DNA of 39,222 nt from Massilia sp. BSC265 (GTDB lineage: Bacteria > Pseudomonadota > Gammaproteobacteria > Burkholderiales > Burkholderiaceae_D), in assembly GCF_000740675.1 (NCBI RefSeq), contig NZ_JPXI01000028.1, positions 1 through 39,222 of the forward strand, written 5' to 3'. The position numbers and the translations under genes are program-made. Below are positions 1-8,422 of this stretch, one piece after another (position 1 is the first letter of the stretch; each line of letters starts with the position of its first letter). Under the pieces are notes generated by a model. It was given only the letters and a program-made list of their open reading frames with translations. It was not told the DNA's origin and ran no database searches.

Positions 1-236
1 GAAGCTTGATTTTCCCACATGTGCCGCAGTACCGACAATTTGAACTCGGCACTGTATGTGCTGGACTTCTTGCTGAGCCCCGCGCTCCCATGCAGCCGAT
101 AGGCCATGACCCATCTTTGCAGCATGGCATGACTCGAAAGCCCGTGCCGCTTCGCCATCGCATGGTAGCCAGCTGATCCGTCCGACAGATACTCTTGAAC
201 AACCGCGAGCTTGAACTGCTCGTCGTACTTCGCCAT
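1..236 (-). CDS. IS3-family transposase OrfA, N-terminal part
   Basis: The first 78 codons of a transposase helix-turn-helix subunit, which binds the IS ends and is normally joined to the DDE catalytic OrfB by a -1 frameshift. The visible protein starts MAKYDEQFKLAVVQEYL and contains a helix-turn-helix pattern (GYHAMAKRHGLSSHAMLQRW) followed by a second repeat of the same kind (YSAEFKLSVLRHMWE), as in IS150-type OrfA. The ATG at 234-236 lies just inside the IS end. The gene runs off the left edge, so whether it is intact is unknown. Confidence 0.8.
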   Translation of the reverse strand, partial: MAKYDEQFKLAVVQEYLSDGSAGYHAMAKRHGLSSHAMLQRWVMAYRLHGSAGLSKKSSTYSAEFKLSVLRHMWENQA

Positions 237-237
237 A

Positions 238-273
238 GAAAAACCCCCAAAGTTGTGTCCAACTTTTGGGGGG
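238..273 (-). terminator. Hairpin with T-run at the IS end
   Basis: On the minus strand a 12-base stem (CCCCCAAAAGTTG paired with CAACTTTGGGGG, one bulged base, loop GACA) is followed directly by five T residues. It has the form of an intrinsic terminator for leftward transcripts. It would stop read-through from the M28/AbgT genes into the transposase, a known habit of IS ends. Function is inferred from shape only. Confidence 0.5.
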
Positions 274-311
274 CAGTTCACATGCGGTGGCGATTTTATT
301 TGCGGTGCGGT

Positions 312-1973
312 TTATTGGCGCTGCGCCGCCGACTTGTCGCGCGCCGCGCGGAACTCCGATTCCTTGGCCCAGTTCGGCCAGCTGGTGGAATTCGCCAGGT
401 CGGCGCCCAGCGCATACAGCAGTTCCAGGTCGCGCGCCATGCCGGTGAAGGACCAGGCCGGGTCGAAGGCATCCGAAGGCTGGTGGTAGTTCTTCTCGGT
501 GTAGGCCGCTTCGTCCGCCAGGCCGGCACGGGTGCCGCCCTCGATCCAGTCCTTGCCCGAACCATAGGAGATCGCCGGCACGCCACGCTTGGCGAACGGG
601 AAGTGGTCGGAACGGAAGAAGTAGCCGGCTTCCGGCTTCGGATCCGGCGAATAGCTCATGTTCCACTTCTTCGCCTTGGCCACCAGCTGGTCCAGCAATT
701 CCAGCTTGGCGCTGCCCGAGATGGTGAAATCGCGTGCCGGGCCACGTGGGTTCAGCGCGTCCATGTTGATCACGGCCACCGTCGATTCGAGCGGATACAG
801 GGGATTCGACGCGTAGTATTCGGAGCCGAGCAGGCCCTTCTCTTCCGCCGTCACCGCCAGGAACACGACGCTGCGCTGCGGCGCCGGCTGCTTGCCGTAG
901 ACGCGCGCCAGTTCCAGCATGGCGGCGATGCCGGTGGCGTTGTCGATCGCGCCGTTATAGATCCGGTCGCCCTTGGCGTCCGGCTGGCCCACGCCCAGGT
1001 GGTCCCAGTGGCCGCTGTAGATCACGACCTGTTTCGGCTGCTTGCTACCCTCACGGATCGCGACCACGTTCTTCGAGGTGACGACCTGGGAATCGGTCGT
1101 GTAATCGGCCGACAGGCTGACGCCTTTCAACTCGACCGGCTTGAAGTCGCGCGTTTGGGCCTGTTTCTTGGCCGCGTCGAAATCGAGTCCGGCCGCCTTG
1201 AACATGGAAGCTGCCAGGTCGCGCTGGATCCAGGCTTCCATCGGCGCATGCGACTTGTGCGGCTCCTTGCGCACCACGTCGTACATCACGTTGGTATTGG
1301 AGTTCTGCACCGTCGGCCAGCCGTAGGAGGCGGGCGCGGTTTCGTGCACGATGATGGTGCCGAGCGCGCCGCGGCGCGCCATCTCTTCATATTTGTAGGT
1401 CCAGCGGCCGTAGTAGGTCATCGCCTTGCCGCCGAACTCGCCCTGCCCGGTCTCGAAGTCCGGGTCGTTGATCAGGACCACGGCCAGCTTGCCCTTCAAG
1501 TCCACGCCCTTGAAGTCGTCCCACTTGCGTTCCGGCGCGGTGACGCCATAGCCGACGAAGACCAGCGGTGCGTTCTTGAACGATACCTGCTTCAGGCCGC
1601 TCATCGAGGCGCGCACGGCCATGTCCGGTCCCTGCTTCAGTTCGCGGCTGGCGCCGCCCTGGTTGAGGGTCAGCTTGACCGGTCCCTTGATCTCGAAGCG
1701 GCCGAGCGGCACGTCCTGGGTCCAGGCGCGCTTGCCGTCCTTCAGGTCGCCGCCCGGCTGCAGGCCGGCAGCCTTGAACTGCTGCACCAGATAGTCGACG
1801 GTCTTGGTCTCGCCGGCCGTATTCGGGCCGCGGCCTTCGAATTCGTCCGAGGACAATACCTTGACGTCCTGCGCCAGGCGCTTGGGATCGAAACGCGGAC
1901 CTTCGGCGGCCTGCGCGGCGGCCGCGGCCAGGCCCATCAGAACAAACGTAGCGTATTTCAACACAGTCTCCAT
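312..1973 (-). CDS. M28 family zinc aminopeptidase, exported
   Basis: A secreted or periplasmic metallopeptidase of family M28, which removes N-terminal residues from peptides using two zinc ions. A signal peptide (METVLKYATFVLMGLAAAAAQA) is followed by a protease-associated insert and the C-terminal catalytic domain. The zinc-site motifs are visible: GHWDHLG, DNATGIAAMLE, the catalytic pair in TAEEKGLLGSE, NMDAL and a late histidine in YHQPSDAF. About 553 residues is normal for the family. The ATG at 1973 was chosen because it gives a clean signal peptide; a TTG at 1994 would add seven residues, and neither has a clear ribosome site. It lies 52 bases downstream of the AbgT-type transporter on the same strand and is probably cotranscribed. 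Exact substrate unknown. Confidence 0.88.
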   Translation of the reverse strand: METVLKYATFVLMGLAAAAAQAAEGPRFDPKRLAQDVKVLSSDEFEGRGPNTAGETKTVDYLVQQFKAAGLQPGGDLKDGKRAWTQDVPLGRFEIKGPVKLTLNQGGASRELKQGPDMAVRASMSGLKQVSFKNAPLVFVGYGVTAPERKWDDFKGVDLKGKLAVVLINDPDFETGQGEFGGKAMTYYGRWTYKYEEMARRGALGTIIVHETAPASYGWPTVQNSNTNVMYDVVRKEPHKSHAPMEAWIQRDLAASMFKAAGLDFDAAKKQAQTRDFKPVELKGVSLSADYTTDSQVVTSKNVVAIREGSKQPKQVVIYSGHWDHLGVGQPDAKGDRIYNGAIDNATGIAAMLELARVYGKQPAPQRSVVFLAVTAEEKGLLGSEYYASNPLYPLESTVAVINMDALNPRGPARDFTISGSAKLELLDQLVAKAKKWNMSYSPDPKPEAGYFFRSDHFPFAKRGVPAISYGSGKDWIEGGTRAGLADEAAYTEKNYHQPSDAFDPAWSFTGMARDLELLYALGADLANSTSWPNWAKESEFRAARDKSAAQRQ

Positions 1974-2025
1974 TGTGTAACGAGTAGCAATCAAAACAGT
2001 AGCACAGGTCGCGGCTTGCGCCGTT

Positions 2026-3615
2026 TCAGCTTGCCGCCGGATAGGTATAGGTCGAGCCGATACCCAGCGGGATGTCCAGCGCCCAGAATCCGAGCAGGAA
2101 CGAGGTCCACAGCACCAGCATCGCGATGGAATACGGCAGCATCAGGGCAATCAGGGTGCCGATACCGGTCGTCTGCACATATTTTCGGCAAAACACGATA
2201 ATCAGGGGGAAGTAAGGCAGCAGCGGCGTGATGATGTTGGTCGAGGAATCACCCACGCGGTACGCGGCCTGGGTAAAGTCCGGCGACACGCCCAGCTCCA
2301 TCAGCATCGGCACCATGACCGAGCCGATCAGCGCCCACTTCGCGGAAGCCGAGCCGACGAACAGGTTGACCGTCGCAGTCAGGAAGACGATACCCGCCAG
2401 GGTGACACCCATCGGGAAGGCCATCTCCTTCAGCCACAGGGCGCCCTTGATCGCGATCAGCGCGCCCAGGTTGGACTGGCCGAAGGAGAAGATGAACAGC
2501 GCGCAGAAGAAGGCCATGACGATGTAGTAGCCCATGCCGCTCATGGCATGGCTCATTCCCTTGACGATGTCGCGGTGGTTCTTCGCGGTACCGGCGACGT
2601 AGCCGTACACCACGCCCGGAATCAGGAAGAAGATGAAGATGAGCGGGACGATCGATTGCATCAGGGGCGCCGTCGAATGCGTGATCTCGCCGGTACCCGG
2701 CGCGCGCCATGCGGAGCCTTCGGGCGCGATCGACAGGACCAGCAGCAGCAGGCTGGCAACCATCGCGATACCGGCCCAGCGCAGGCCCCTGTGCTCATTG
2801 GGTTGCAGGTCATCCATCTTGGGCAGGCCGGCCGGATCGGCATCGATCGCCGTCGCTTTCAGGCGCGGCTCGATGAGCTTGTCGGTCAGGAACCATCCGA
2901 CGAGGACGACCAGGAACAGCGACGCCGTCGTGAAATAGTAATTGTTCAGAGGATTGATGACGATCGACGCGGCGGCCGGATCGGACGAGAGCCGCGCGGC
3001 GACCTGGGTCAGGCCGGACAGCAGCGGATCGAGGCTGGAAGGCAGGAAGAAGGTGGCGGAGAAGCCGCCGGAAACGCCGAAGAACGCGGCCGCGATACCG
3101 GCCAGCGGATGGCGTCCCGCCGCGTAGAAAATGACGGCACCCAGCGGAATGACCAGCACGTAGCCGGCATCGACGGCAATGTGGCTCAGCACGCCGACGG
3201 CGACCAGTACCGGGGTCAGCATCAGCCTTGGCGTGACGGACAGGATCTTGCGCAGGCCGGCATTGATGAAGCCGGTATATTCCGCCACGCCCAGTCCCAG
3301 CATCGCCACCAGCACCACGCCCAGCGGCGGGAAGGTGACGAAGGTGTTGACCATGCGCGAGGTAAAGTCGGTCAGGGCCGCGGGCGCCAGCAGGTTCTTG
3401 ACCTGGATGGCCTGGCCCGAGCGCGGGTCGACCTCGGTAAATACCATGCCGGACATGGCCCAGGACGTGAGCCAGACCACGCCCAGCAGCAGGGCGAACA
3501 GGATCGCCGGGTCGGGCAGCTTGTTGCCGACCACTTCGATCACGTTCAGGATTCGGTTCAGCCCGCCAGCTTTCGCGGCAGGCGCTTGCTTTTGCGTTTG
3601 CGTTTGTTCAGCCAT
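2026..3615 (-). CDS. AbgT family transporter
   Basis: An inner-membrane transporter of the AbgT family, whose members import p-aminobenzoyl-glutamate or export sulfonamides using the ion gradient. The 529-residue protein has a hydrophilic N-terminus rich in Q and K, then many hydrophobic segments. Segments starting LPDPAILFALLLGVVWL and the re-entrant-type stretch GVSGGFSATFF match the family, and the C-terminal part has the conserved GDSSTNIITPLLPYFPL. Length is as usual for AbgT. Together with the downstream M28 peptidase it suggests uptake and breakdown of small glutamyl or peptide compounds, but this is inference. The family also includes MtrF-type antimetabolite exporters, so direction of transport is open. 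Confidence 0.9.
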   Translation of the reverse strand: MAEQTQTQKQAPAAKAGGLNRILNVIEVVGNKLPDPAILFALLLGVVWLTSWAMSGMVFTEVDPRSGQAIQVKNLLAPAALTDFTSRMVNTFVTFPPLGVVLVAMLGLGVAEYTGFINAGLRKILSVTPRLMLTPVLVAVGVLSHIAVDAGYVLVIPLGAVIFYAAGRHPLAGIAAAFFGVSGGFSATFFLPSSLDPLLSGLTQVAARLSSDPAAASIVINPLNNYYFTTASLFLVVLVGWFLTDKLIEPRLKATAIDADPAGLPKMDDLQPNEHRGLRWAGIAMVASLLLLVLSIAPEGSAWRAPGTGEITHSTAPLMQSIVPLIFIFFLIPGVVYGYVAGTAKNHRDIVKGMSHAMSGMGYYIVMAFFCALFIFSFGQSNLGALIAIKGALWLKEMAFPMGVTLAGIVFLTATVNLFVGSASAKWALIGSVMVPMLMELGVSPDFTQAAYRVGDSSTNIITPLLPYFPLIIVFCRKYVQTTGIGTLIALMLPYSIAMLVLWTSFLLGFWALDIPLGIGSTYTYPAAS

Positions 3616-3662
3616 TGCATACCCTTGTGTTCAGGCGACGAATGTCGTGATGTGAAAAAAAA

Positions 3663-4202
3663 TCAGCCGCCTACGCGCTTCAGGACGAATTCCGCGCGTG
3701 GCTTGTCATGCCTGTCCAGGCGATAAGTCAGCACCTTCCCATCCTGGCTCAGGCTGACAGTCCAGACGTTGGTCTCGGCACCAGGCACGAGCCTGGCGGT
3801 ATAGGCATCGGCGAGGAAGGCCTGGGAACGCGCCGTGCCGCCCTCCTTCGCCATGCCGCCGTACATGGTCACCGCATCCGGTGTGCCGTCCGGGTGGCGA
3901 TGGTCATGCCGCAGTTCCAGTCCGGCCGCCGGACGGGTAAAGATCCAGGTGCGCGAGCGGTTCTCGCCGACCTGGACCGGCATCCTTACCCCGTCCGCCG
4001 TACAGACGACCTCGGTCGAAATCTTCTTGTCGGCAAATTCGCTGTTGGGGTCGATCGCATACGACAGCGCACCTTCGAAGCGCTGGCCGCACATGCCTTG
4101 CAGCGTGGCCATGAACTGGTCGCGCGTGTCGGCAGGCGCCGGTGCGGCGGCGCAGCCGGCAAGCAGGCATGCGGCTGCGAGGGCGGGAAGCAAAGAGGTC
4201 AT
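3663..4202 (-). CDS. Hypothetical lipoprotein
   Basis: A 179-residue protein beginning MTSLLPALAAACLLAGC, a type II signal peptide with lipobox LAGC, so probably a membrane-anchored periplasmic lipoprotein. The mature part contains two cysteines (MCGQRF and VVCTADG), a DHRHPDG stretch and an alternating beta-type pattern. I do not recognise the fold. The start at 4202 was chosen over a possible upstream start near 4259 because it puts the hydrophobic signal at the N-terminus. It lies 105 bases downstream of the bacteriophytochrome gene and 47 bases upstream of abgT on the same strand; a shared transcript is possible. Confidence 0.7.
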   Translation of the reverse strand: MTSLLPALAAACLLAGCAAAPAPADTRDQFMATLQGMCGQRFEGALSYAIDPNSEFADKKISTEVVCTADGVRMPVQVGENRSRTWIFTRPAAGLELRHDHRHPDGTPDAVTMYGGMAKEGGTARSQAFLADAYTARLVPGAETNVWTVSLSQDGKVLTYRLDRHDKPRAEFVLKRVGG

Positions 4203-4307
4203 CGTGGCCTGTTGTCGGTTGGACAAACTGCGAGAGTAGCACAGCAGCTCGGCGGTCAAAAAGGAAAAACGATGACCTCCGGCGCCGGGCCGGCTGCAGT
4301 CCAGTCC

Positions 4308-7223
4308 TCAAGCGCTCAGGCGCACCTCGATCCGCTCGATCACCTGGTGCACGTCTTCGGGCGGCACCGGCGGGCTGAAGAAGTAGCCCTGGCCGATATG
4401 GCAGCCATGGGCAAGCAGCCAGTTCATCTGTTCCCTGCTTTCCACGCCCTCGGCGACAACCGTCATCTTCAGTGCCGTGCCCATGGCAACGATGGCCTGG
4501 GTCAGCTTTTCCGCATTCGGGTCCTGCAACATGTTCTGGGTAAAGGACTGGTCGATCTTCAGGCACTGCAGGGGCAGCTGGCGCAGGTAGCTCAGTGAGG
4601 AAAAGCCCGTGCCGAAATCATCCAGCGAGGTGGCGATGCCGGCCTCGTTCAGGGCCCGCAACACGCTCCGGGTTTCGTCGAGCTGGCGCATGAAGCAGGA
4701 TTCGGTCACTTCGATTTCCAGGCCGGCCGGCGGAACCTGGTATTCGTCCAGCAGCCCAGTCAGGTAGTCCACCAGATTCGGCGACAGGATGTCCGCGATC
4801 GACAGGTTGATCGCGATCGGCAGCTTCGCCAGGCCGTGGGCAAACCAATGGGCCTGTTCGGCAATGGCATGGCGCATGACCCAGCGATCGATGCGGATGA
4901 TCTGGTCGCTGTGTTCGGCGATCGGAATGAAAGCGCCGGGACTGCTCTGACCCCGGGTCGGGTGATTCCACCGGACCAGCGCCTCGAGCCCGACCACTTT
5001 GCGGCTGGTGAGATCCACCTTGGGCTGGAACACCAGCGACAGCTGGTTGCGCTCCACGGCCTCGTCGAGGTCGCGTTCGAGCAGGTAATGGTCGCGCTGG
5101 TTGGCCGCCATCGCCAGTTCGAACACCACGCTGCGGCTGCGGCCCTGGGATTTGGCCTGGTACAGCGCCAGGTCCGCGTGCCGCAGCAATTCGCTGACGG
5201 TGCGGCCATGGCCGGGCGGGATGGCGATGCCGACGGAAATTCCGAGGCGGAACTGCTGTCCCCGGATGTCGAACGGGGTCGCGACCGCCTGATGCAAGCG
5301 CTCGGCGAAGGTCAGGGCCGTGGCGGCATTCGGATGGGGAATCTGCAACAACAATATGAATTCATCCCCGCCCAGGCGCGCCACCAGGTCGAATTCGCGC
5401 ATTATCGCCTTCAGCCTCAGGCTCAGCTGCTGCAGCACCTGGTCGCCGGTTTCATGCCCGTAGGTGTCGTTGATCTTCTTGAAGTGGTCCAGGTCCAGCA
5501 ACATGAGCGCGGTCCCGTACTGGCCGTCCTCCAGGCGCCGCGAGACCTCGTCCTCCATGGCCCGGCGGTTGTACAGCCCGGTGAGATGGTCATGATGGGC
5601 GCGCCAGTGCAGGGTTTCCTGCATCTTGCGGTTGACCTGCAGCTTGTTCACCTCGCTCAGCATCCGGAGCAGGTTCTGCAGTGCTTCCGCATCGGCCTCC
5701 AGCCAGGGGTCCGAGTGGCCCCGCACGGACTGCTGCCACACCGCGAAGGAGCGCCGCGGCTCCAGGCGCACGCGCCCATTGGGAAGAGGAACGATGTCCT
5801 TGACGGGCTCGCCGCCCCAGCGCACCTCCTGCACCACTTCCTGCCGGGTCATGAAACAGAAGATGATGTCATCCTCATACCGCTGGGCCAGCAACAGGCC
5901 CGCCGCCTCCGGCAGGAAGTTCAGCGCACGTTTTCTGGAGGCCAGCAGGTCATTCCACATGAACTCGTGCGGGCTGCGGTCCTGGATATCCAGGCGTGAC
6001 GCCACCTCGTCGAGGATCTGGTGGCTGGAACCCTGGCGCTTTCCCGGTCCCCCGACGCAGGCGAGCGTACCGATCTGCACACCCATGCTGCTGGCATGGA
6101 ATGCCGGCAGCAGCCTGGGCATCCACAGCTCCAGGAGATTGGGAATGTCGCCTTCCTGGATCAATGCCTGGTGAAACTCGTTCAGCAACCCATCCAGCAT
6201 GAGGCGATGCTCGACCGCTTCCAGGCGCAACAAGGTCTCGATGCGCATGTTGGCGATTTCCGCCAGCAGTTCCGACAGCTGGCGTATGCCTTCCCTGAGC
6301 TGGAGCGGAGGCGTCCTGGGGCGATGGTGGTGGCATGCGACCAGCCCCCATAGCTTGCCGTTGAGCACAATTGACAAGGTCAGCGTGGCACGCACGCCCA
6401 GGTTGCGCAGGTAGACCAGGTGTACCGGGGACAGGCCACGCAATATGCAGTAGCTCTGGTCGAGCGGTTCTCCATCGGGCAATGCGGGAGGAATGAGGGC
6501 ATCCATCGAGGCTTCGACATCCGCCAGCACACGCAGTTTGTTGGTCAGGTAAAGCGTCCTGGCCTGGCTGGGAATGTCGGAAGCGGGAAAGCGCAATCCC
6601 AGGTATTTCTGCTGATACTCCGGGGCAGTATGCTCGGCGACGACTTCGCCGCACCCGTCAGCCAGGAAGCGGTAAATCATCACCCGGTCGAAGCCGCTGA
6701 CTTCCTGGATCACGTTTACGCATTCGCGAAAGAATGCCTCGAGGCCCGCGGCGCGGCGCAGGCGGGCAATCACTTCTCCGAATTCGGCAAATATCTGGTT
6801 CTGGCGCAGCAGTTCATCCGCGCTGCCATTCACAGGCAGCCATTCGAGCACTGCCACTTGGCCACGCCGGTGACCGAGGCATTCCCATTGCGCAACAAAA
6901 TGCTGCGGCGCGGGGCCGGTCTGCTCGAACCGGGGGCGCCAGGGCAAGGCGGGATGCGTGGCCGGCAGCGATGCGATATCGAGCGTTTGGGTTCCCCCGG
7001 CGGCTTCCACCCAATCGGAGAGCTGCGTCGAAATCAGTGCATTCGCCTCCTGCAGTCCGGGCCAATGGCGCACGATCCCGGCGGAGACCTGGACAATACA
7101 GCGGCTTGCCACGTCCACCGCCATCAGGAAGCCGTAGGCCTGTACGGTGCCCAGCAGGTGGATCGGCTCCTGTGCACAGGATTTTTCCAGTTCCGCCGGA
7201 ATGGTGTCGTCATGTACGCCCAT
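4308..7223 (-). CDS. bphP: Bacteriophytochrome with GGDEF and EAL domains
   Basis: A red/far-red photoreceptor coupled to c-di-GMP turnover. Order in the 971-residue protein: PAS (about 20-130), GAF (about 150-320), PHY (about 330-510), GGDEF (about 540-700), EAL (about 715-965). Cys16, before EPIHLLG, is in the place of the biliverdin-binding cysteine of bacteriophytochromes. The GAF domain has the hallmark PASDIP (213-218), His268 in SPVHLVYLRN and His298. The PHY tongue PRRSF is at 489-493. GGDEF (618-622) is intact with an RxxD inhibitory site (R609, D612). EAL is intact (E747, EVTES, DDFGTG, KIDQSF, AEGVES). Both enzyme activities look possible. Ribosome site AAGGAG precedes the ATG. No haem oxygenase or response regulator is adjacent. 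Confidence 0.93.
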   Translation of the reverse strand: MGVHDDTIPAELEKSCAQEPIHLLGTVQAYGFLMAVDVASRCIVQVSAGIVRHWPGLQEANALISTQLSDWVEAAGGTQTLDIASLPATHPALPWRPRFEQTGPAPQHFVAQWECLGHRRGQVAVLEWLPVNGSADELLRQNQIFAEFGEVIARLRRAAGLEAFFRECVNVIQEVSGFDRVMIYRFLADGCGEVVAEHTAPEYQQKYLGLRFPASDIPSQARTLYLTNKLRVLADVEASMDALIPPALPDGEPLDQSYCILRGLSPVHLVYLRNLGVRATLTLSIVLNGKLWGLVACHHHRPRTPPLQLREGIRQLSELLAEIANMRIETLLRLEAVEHRLMLDGLLNEFHQALIQEGDIPNLLELWMPRLLPAFHASSMGVQIGTLACVGGPGKRQGSSHQILDEVASRLDIQDRSPHEFMWNDLLASRKRALNFLPEAAGLLLAQRYEDDIIFCFMTRQEVVQEVRWGGEPVKDIVPLPNGRVRLEPRRSFAVWQQSVRGHSDPWLEADAEALQNLLRMLSEVNKLQVNRKMQETLHWRAHHDHLTGLYNRRAMEDEVSRRLEDGQYGTALMLLDLDHFKKINDTYGHETGDQVLQQLSLRLKAIMREFDLVARLGGDEFILLLQIPHPNAATALTFAERLHQAVATPFDIRGQQFRLGISVGIAIPPGHGRTVSELLRHADLALYQAKSQGRSRSVVFELAMAANQRDHYLLERDLDEAVERNQLSLVFQPKVDLTSRKVVGLEALVRWNHPTRGQSSPGAFIPIAEHSDQIIRIDRWVMRHAIAEQAHWFAHGLAKLPIAINLSIADILSPNLVDYLTGLLDEYQVPPAGLEIEVTESCFMRQLDETRSVLRALNEAGIATSLDDFGTGFSSLSYLRQLPLQCLKIDQSFTQNMLQDPNAEKLTQAIVAMGTALKMTVVAEGVESREQMNWLLAHGCHIGQGYFFSPPVPPEDVHQVIERIEVRLSA

Positions 7224-7400
7224 GCTCTTCCACTCCTTGCAGACATGCCGGAATCGACGTCGCTACATCGAAGGTAATTAAATTATGACCGCGGCCCAAC
7301 GCCATGGTTCCAAGCCAGCCAGTGGCGCCAACGGCGCATACGAACGAAGGCGGCGGACGGATGCGATAATGCCGCATCCTCAACCACTGCGGAGAACGCC

Positions 7401-7772
7401 ATGCCCCATATCACCGGCATTGACCACGTCCAGGTCGCCATTCCCCCCGGCGCCGACGATGCGGCGCGCGCCTTCTACGGGGGCGTGCTGGGCCTGACCG
7501 AAATTCCCAAGCCAGCCCCTCTGAATGCCTCGGGCGGCCTGTGGTTCTTGACCGGCGCCGGCCAGTTGCACATCGGCGGCCAAGCCGGTTTCGTGCCGGC
7601 CAAGAAGGCGCATCCGGCCTTCGTCATCGAGGACTTCGAGGATTACTGCGCGCTGCTGCGCGAACGCGGGGTCGAAGTGCGGGAGGAAGTGCAGGTCGCC
7701 GGCCGGCGCCGTGCCGGTATCGAGGACCCGTTCGGCAACCGCGTCGAGCTGATCGCAGCCGCACGCCCCTGA
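7401..7772 (+). CDS. VOC (glyoxalase/dioxygenase) superfamily protein
   Basis: A small 123-residue protein of the vicinal oxygen chelate superfamily, a group of metal-dependent enzymes and binding proteins including glyoxalase I and bleomycin-resistance proteins. The N-terminal GIDHVQVAIPPGADDAARAF and the C-terminal IEDPFGNRVELI are the usual beginning and end of one VOC module, with His9 and the glutamate of VELI in typical metal-ligand places. One module means it would act as a homodimer. The ribosome site GGAGAA lies close before the ATG. It is divergent from bphP, and a SnoaL-like gene follows 95 bases downstream on the same strand. Substrate not predictable. Confidence 0.85.
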   Translation: MPHITGIDHVQVAIPPGADDAARAFYGGVLGLTEIPKPAPLNASGGLWFLTGAGQLHIGGQAGFVPAKKAHPAFVIEDFEDYCALLRERGVEVREEVQVAGRRRAGIEDPFGNRVELIAAARP

Positions 7773-7867
7773 TGTCGCTTTTGCGCCTCGCCCCTGTTCG
7801 GGCAGCTTGCGCATTCCCCGGCCCGGATCATACTGGAAGTCCCATCCCTTCCTTCCAGGAGACGACG

Positions 7868-8314
7868 ATGAACGAGCAGCAGAATGTCGAGCTGGTCCGC
7901 CAGGCTTACGCGGCGTTTGCCAACAAGGACCTCGAGCACGTCCTGATGTGCGTGGCGCCGCAGGTCGAATGGGAAATCCCTGCCGTTCCCAAGCTCTGCT
8001 TCACCGGCAAGCGCCACGGACGGGAACAGGTTGCGGAATATTTCCGGATGAACGGTGAACTGCAGGATGTGCGGGAGTTCAGTCCGAAGGAATTCATCGC
8101 CCAGGGCGACAAGGTGGTCGTGCTGGGACATGGCGCCTGGACGGTCAGGGAAACCGGCAGGGATTTCGAAAGCGACTGGGTGCACGTCTTCACCCTGGCA
8201 GGCGGCCAGATCACCGCATTCCGAGAATTCCTTGACGTCCATGTCGCGGTCGATGCGTTCCAGCGCTTCCCGCTCACGGAAGGGACCGGGGCGGCTCCCC
8301 CTGCGCCACATTGA
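7868..8314 (+). CDS. SnoaL-like / NTF2-fold protein
   Basis: A 148-residue protein of the NTF2-like fold, SnoaL-like type (ketosteroid-isomerase-related). Family features visible are the N-terminal helix NVELVRQAYAAFANKDLE, the strand VEWEIPAVP, then FTGKRHGREQVAEYF, and a C-terminal ITAFREFLDVH. Such proteins include small isomerases, cyclases and stress-related binding proteins, and this sequence does not say which. The ATG at 7868 follows a good ribosome site (CCAGGAGACGACG). Transcription probably ends at the hairpins between this gene and the convergent M13 peptidase gene. Confidence 0.8.
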   Translation: MNEQQNVELVRQAYAAFANKDLEHVLMCVAPQVEWEIPAVPKLCFTGKRHGREQVAEYFRMNGELQDVREFSPKEFIAQGDKVVVLGHGAWTVRETGRDFESDWVHVFTLAGGQITAFREFLDVHVAVDAFQRFPLTEGTGAAPPAPH

Positions 8315-8348
8315 GACGCGGCCTGCAGCGCCGGCTGCCAAATAATCA

Positions 8349-8402
8349 CGCCACCCGATAGGTGGCGTTCGCACGCGGGCGGCACCGGCTGGCCGGTGCC
8401 GC
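8349..8402. terminator. Two adjacent hairpins between convergent genes
   Basis: Two perfect inverted repeats lie between the SnoaL-like gene and the leftward M13 gene: CGCCACC/GGTGGCG at 8349-8367 (loop CGATA) and GCGGCACCGG/CCGGTGCCGC at 8379-8402 (loop CTGG). Downstream T content is weak on the plus strand (GTTT) and a little better on the minus strand (TGATTATTT). A two-way terminator is the simplest reading. Confidence 0.5.
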
Positions 8403-8422
8403 GTTTCCAGCAACCCCGGGCA

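Larger units (their letters stand above)
1..280 (-). mobile_element. IS3-family insertion sequence, partial (IS150-like)
   Basis: This is one end of an insertion sequence that continues beyond the left edge of the window. It holds the start of a transposase OrfA reading leftward and a terminal sequence at about 244-280, which on the minus strand begins TGAACTGCCCCCCAAAAG, typical of IS150-group ends as I remember them. The far end and OrfB are outside the window, so completeness and target-site duplication cannot be judged. The element stops about 31 bases past the stop codon of the M28 peptidase gene, so it did not interrupt that gene. Confidence 0.8.

Noticed and set aside
195..2201. Long open frame on the plus strand opposite the M28 peptidase gene
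   Set aside because: Arginine/histidine/valine-rich translation with no domain, fully antisense to a gene with complete catalytic motifs; typical of GC-rich DNA.
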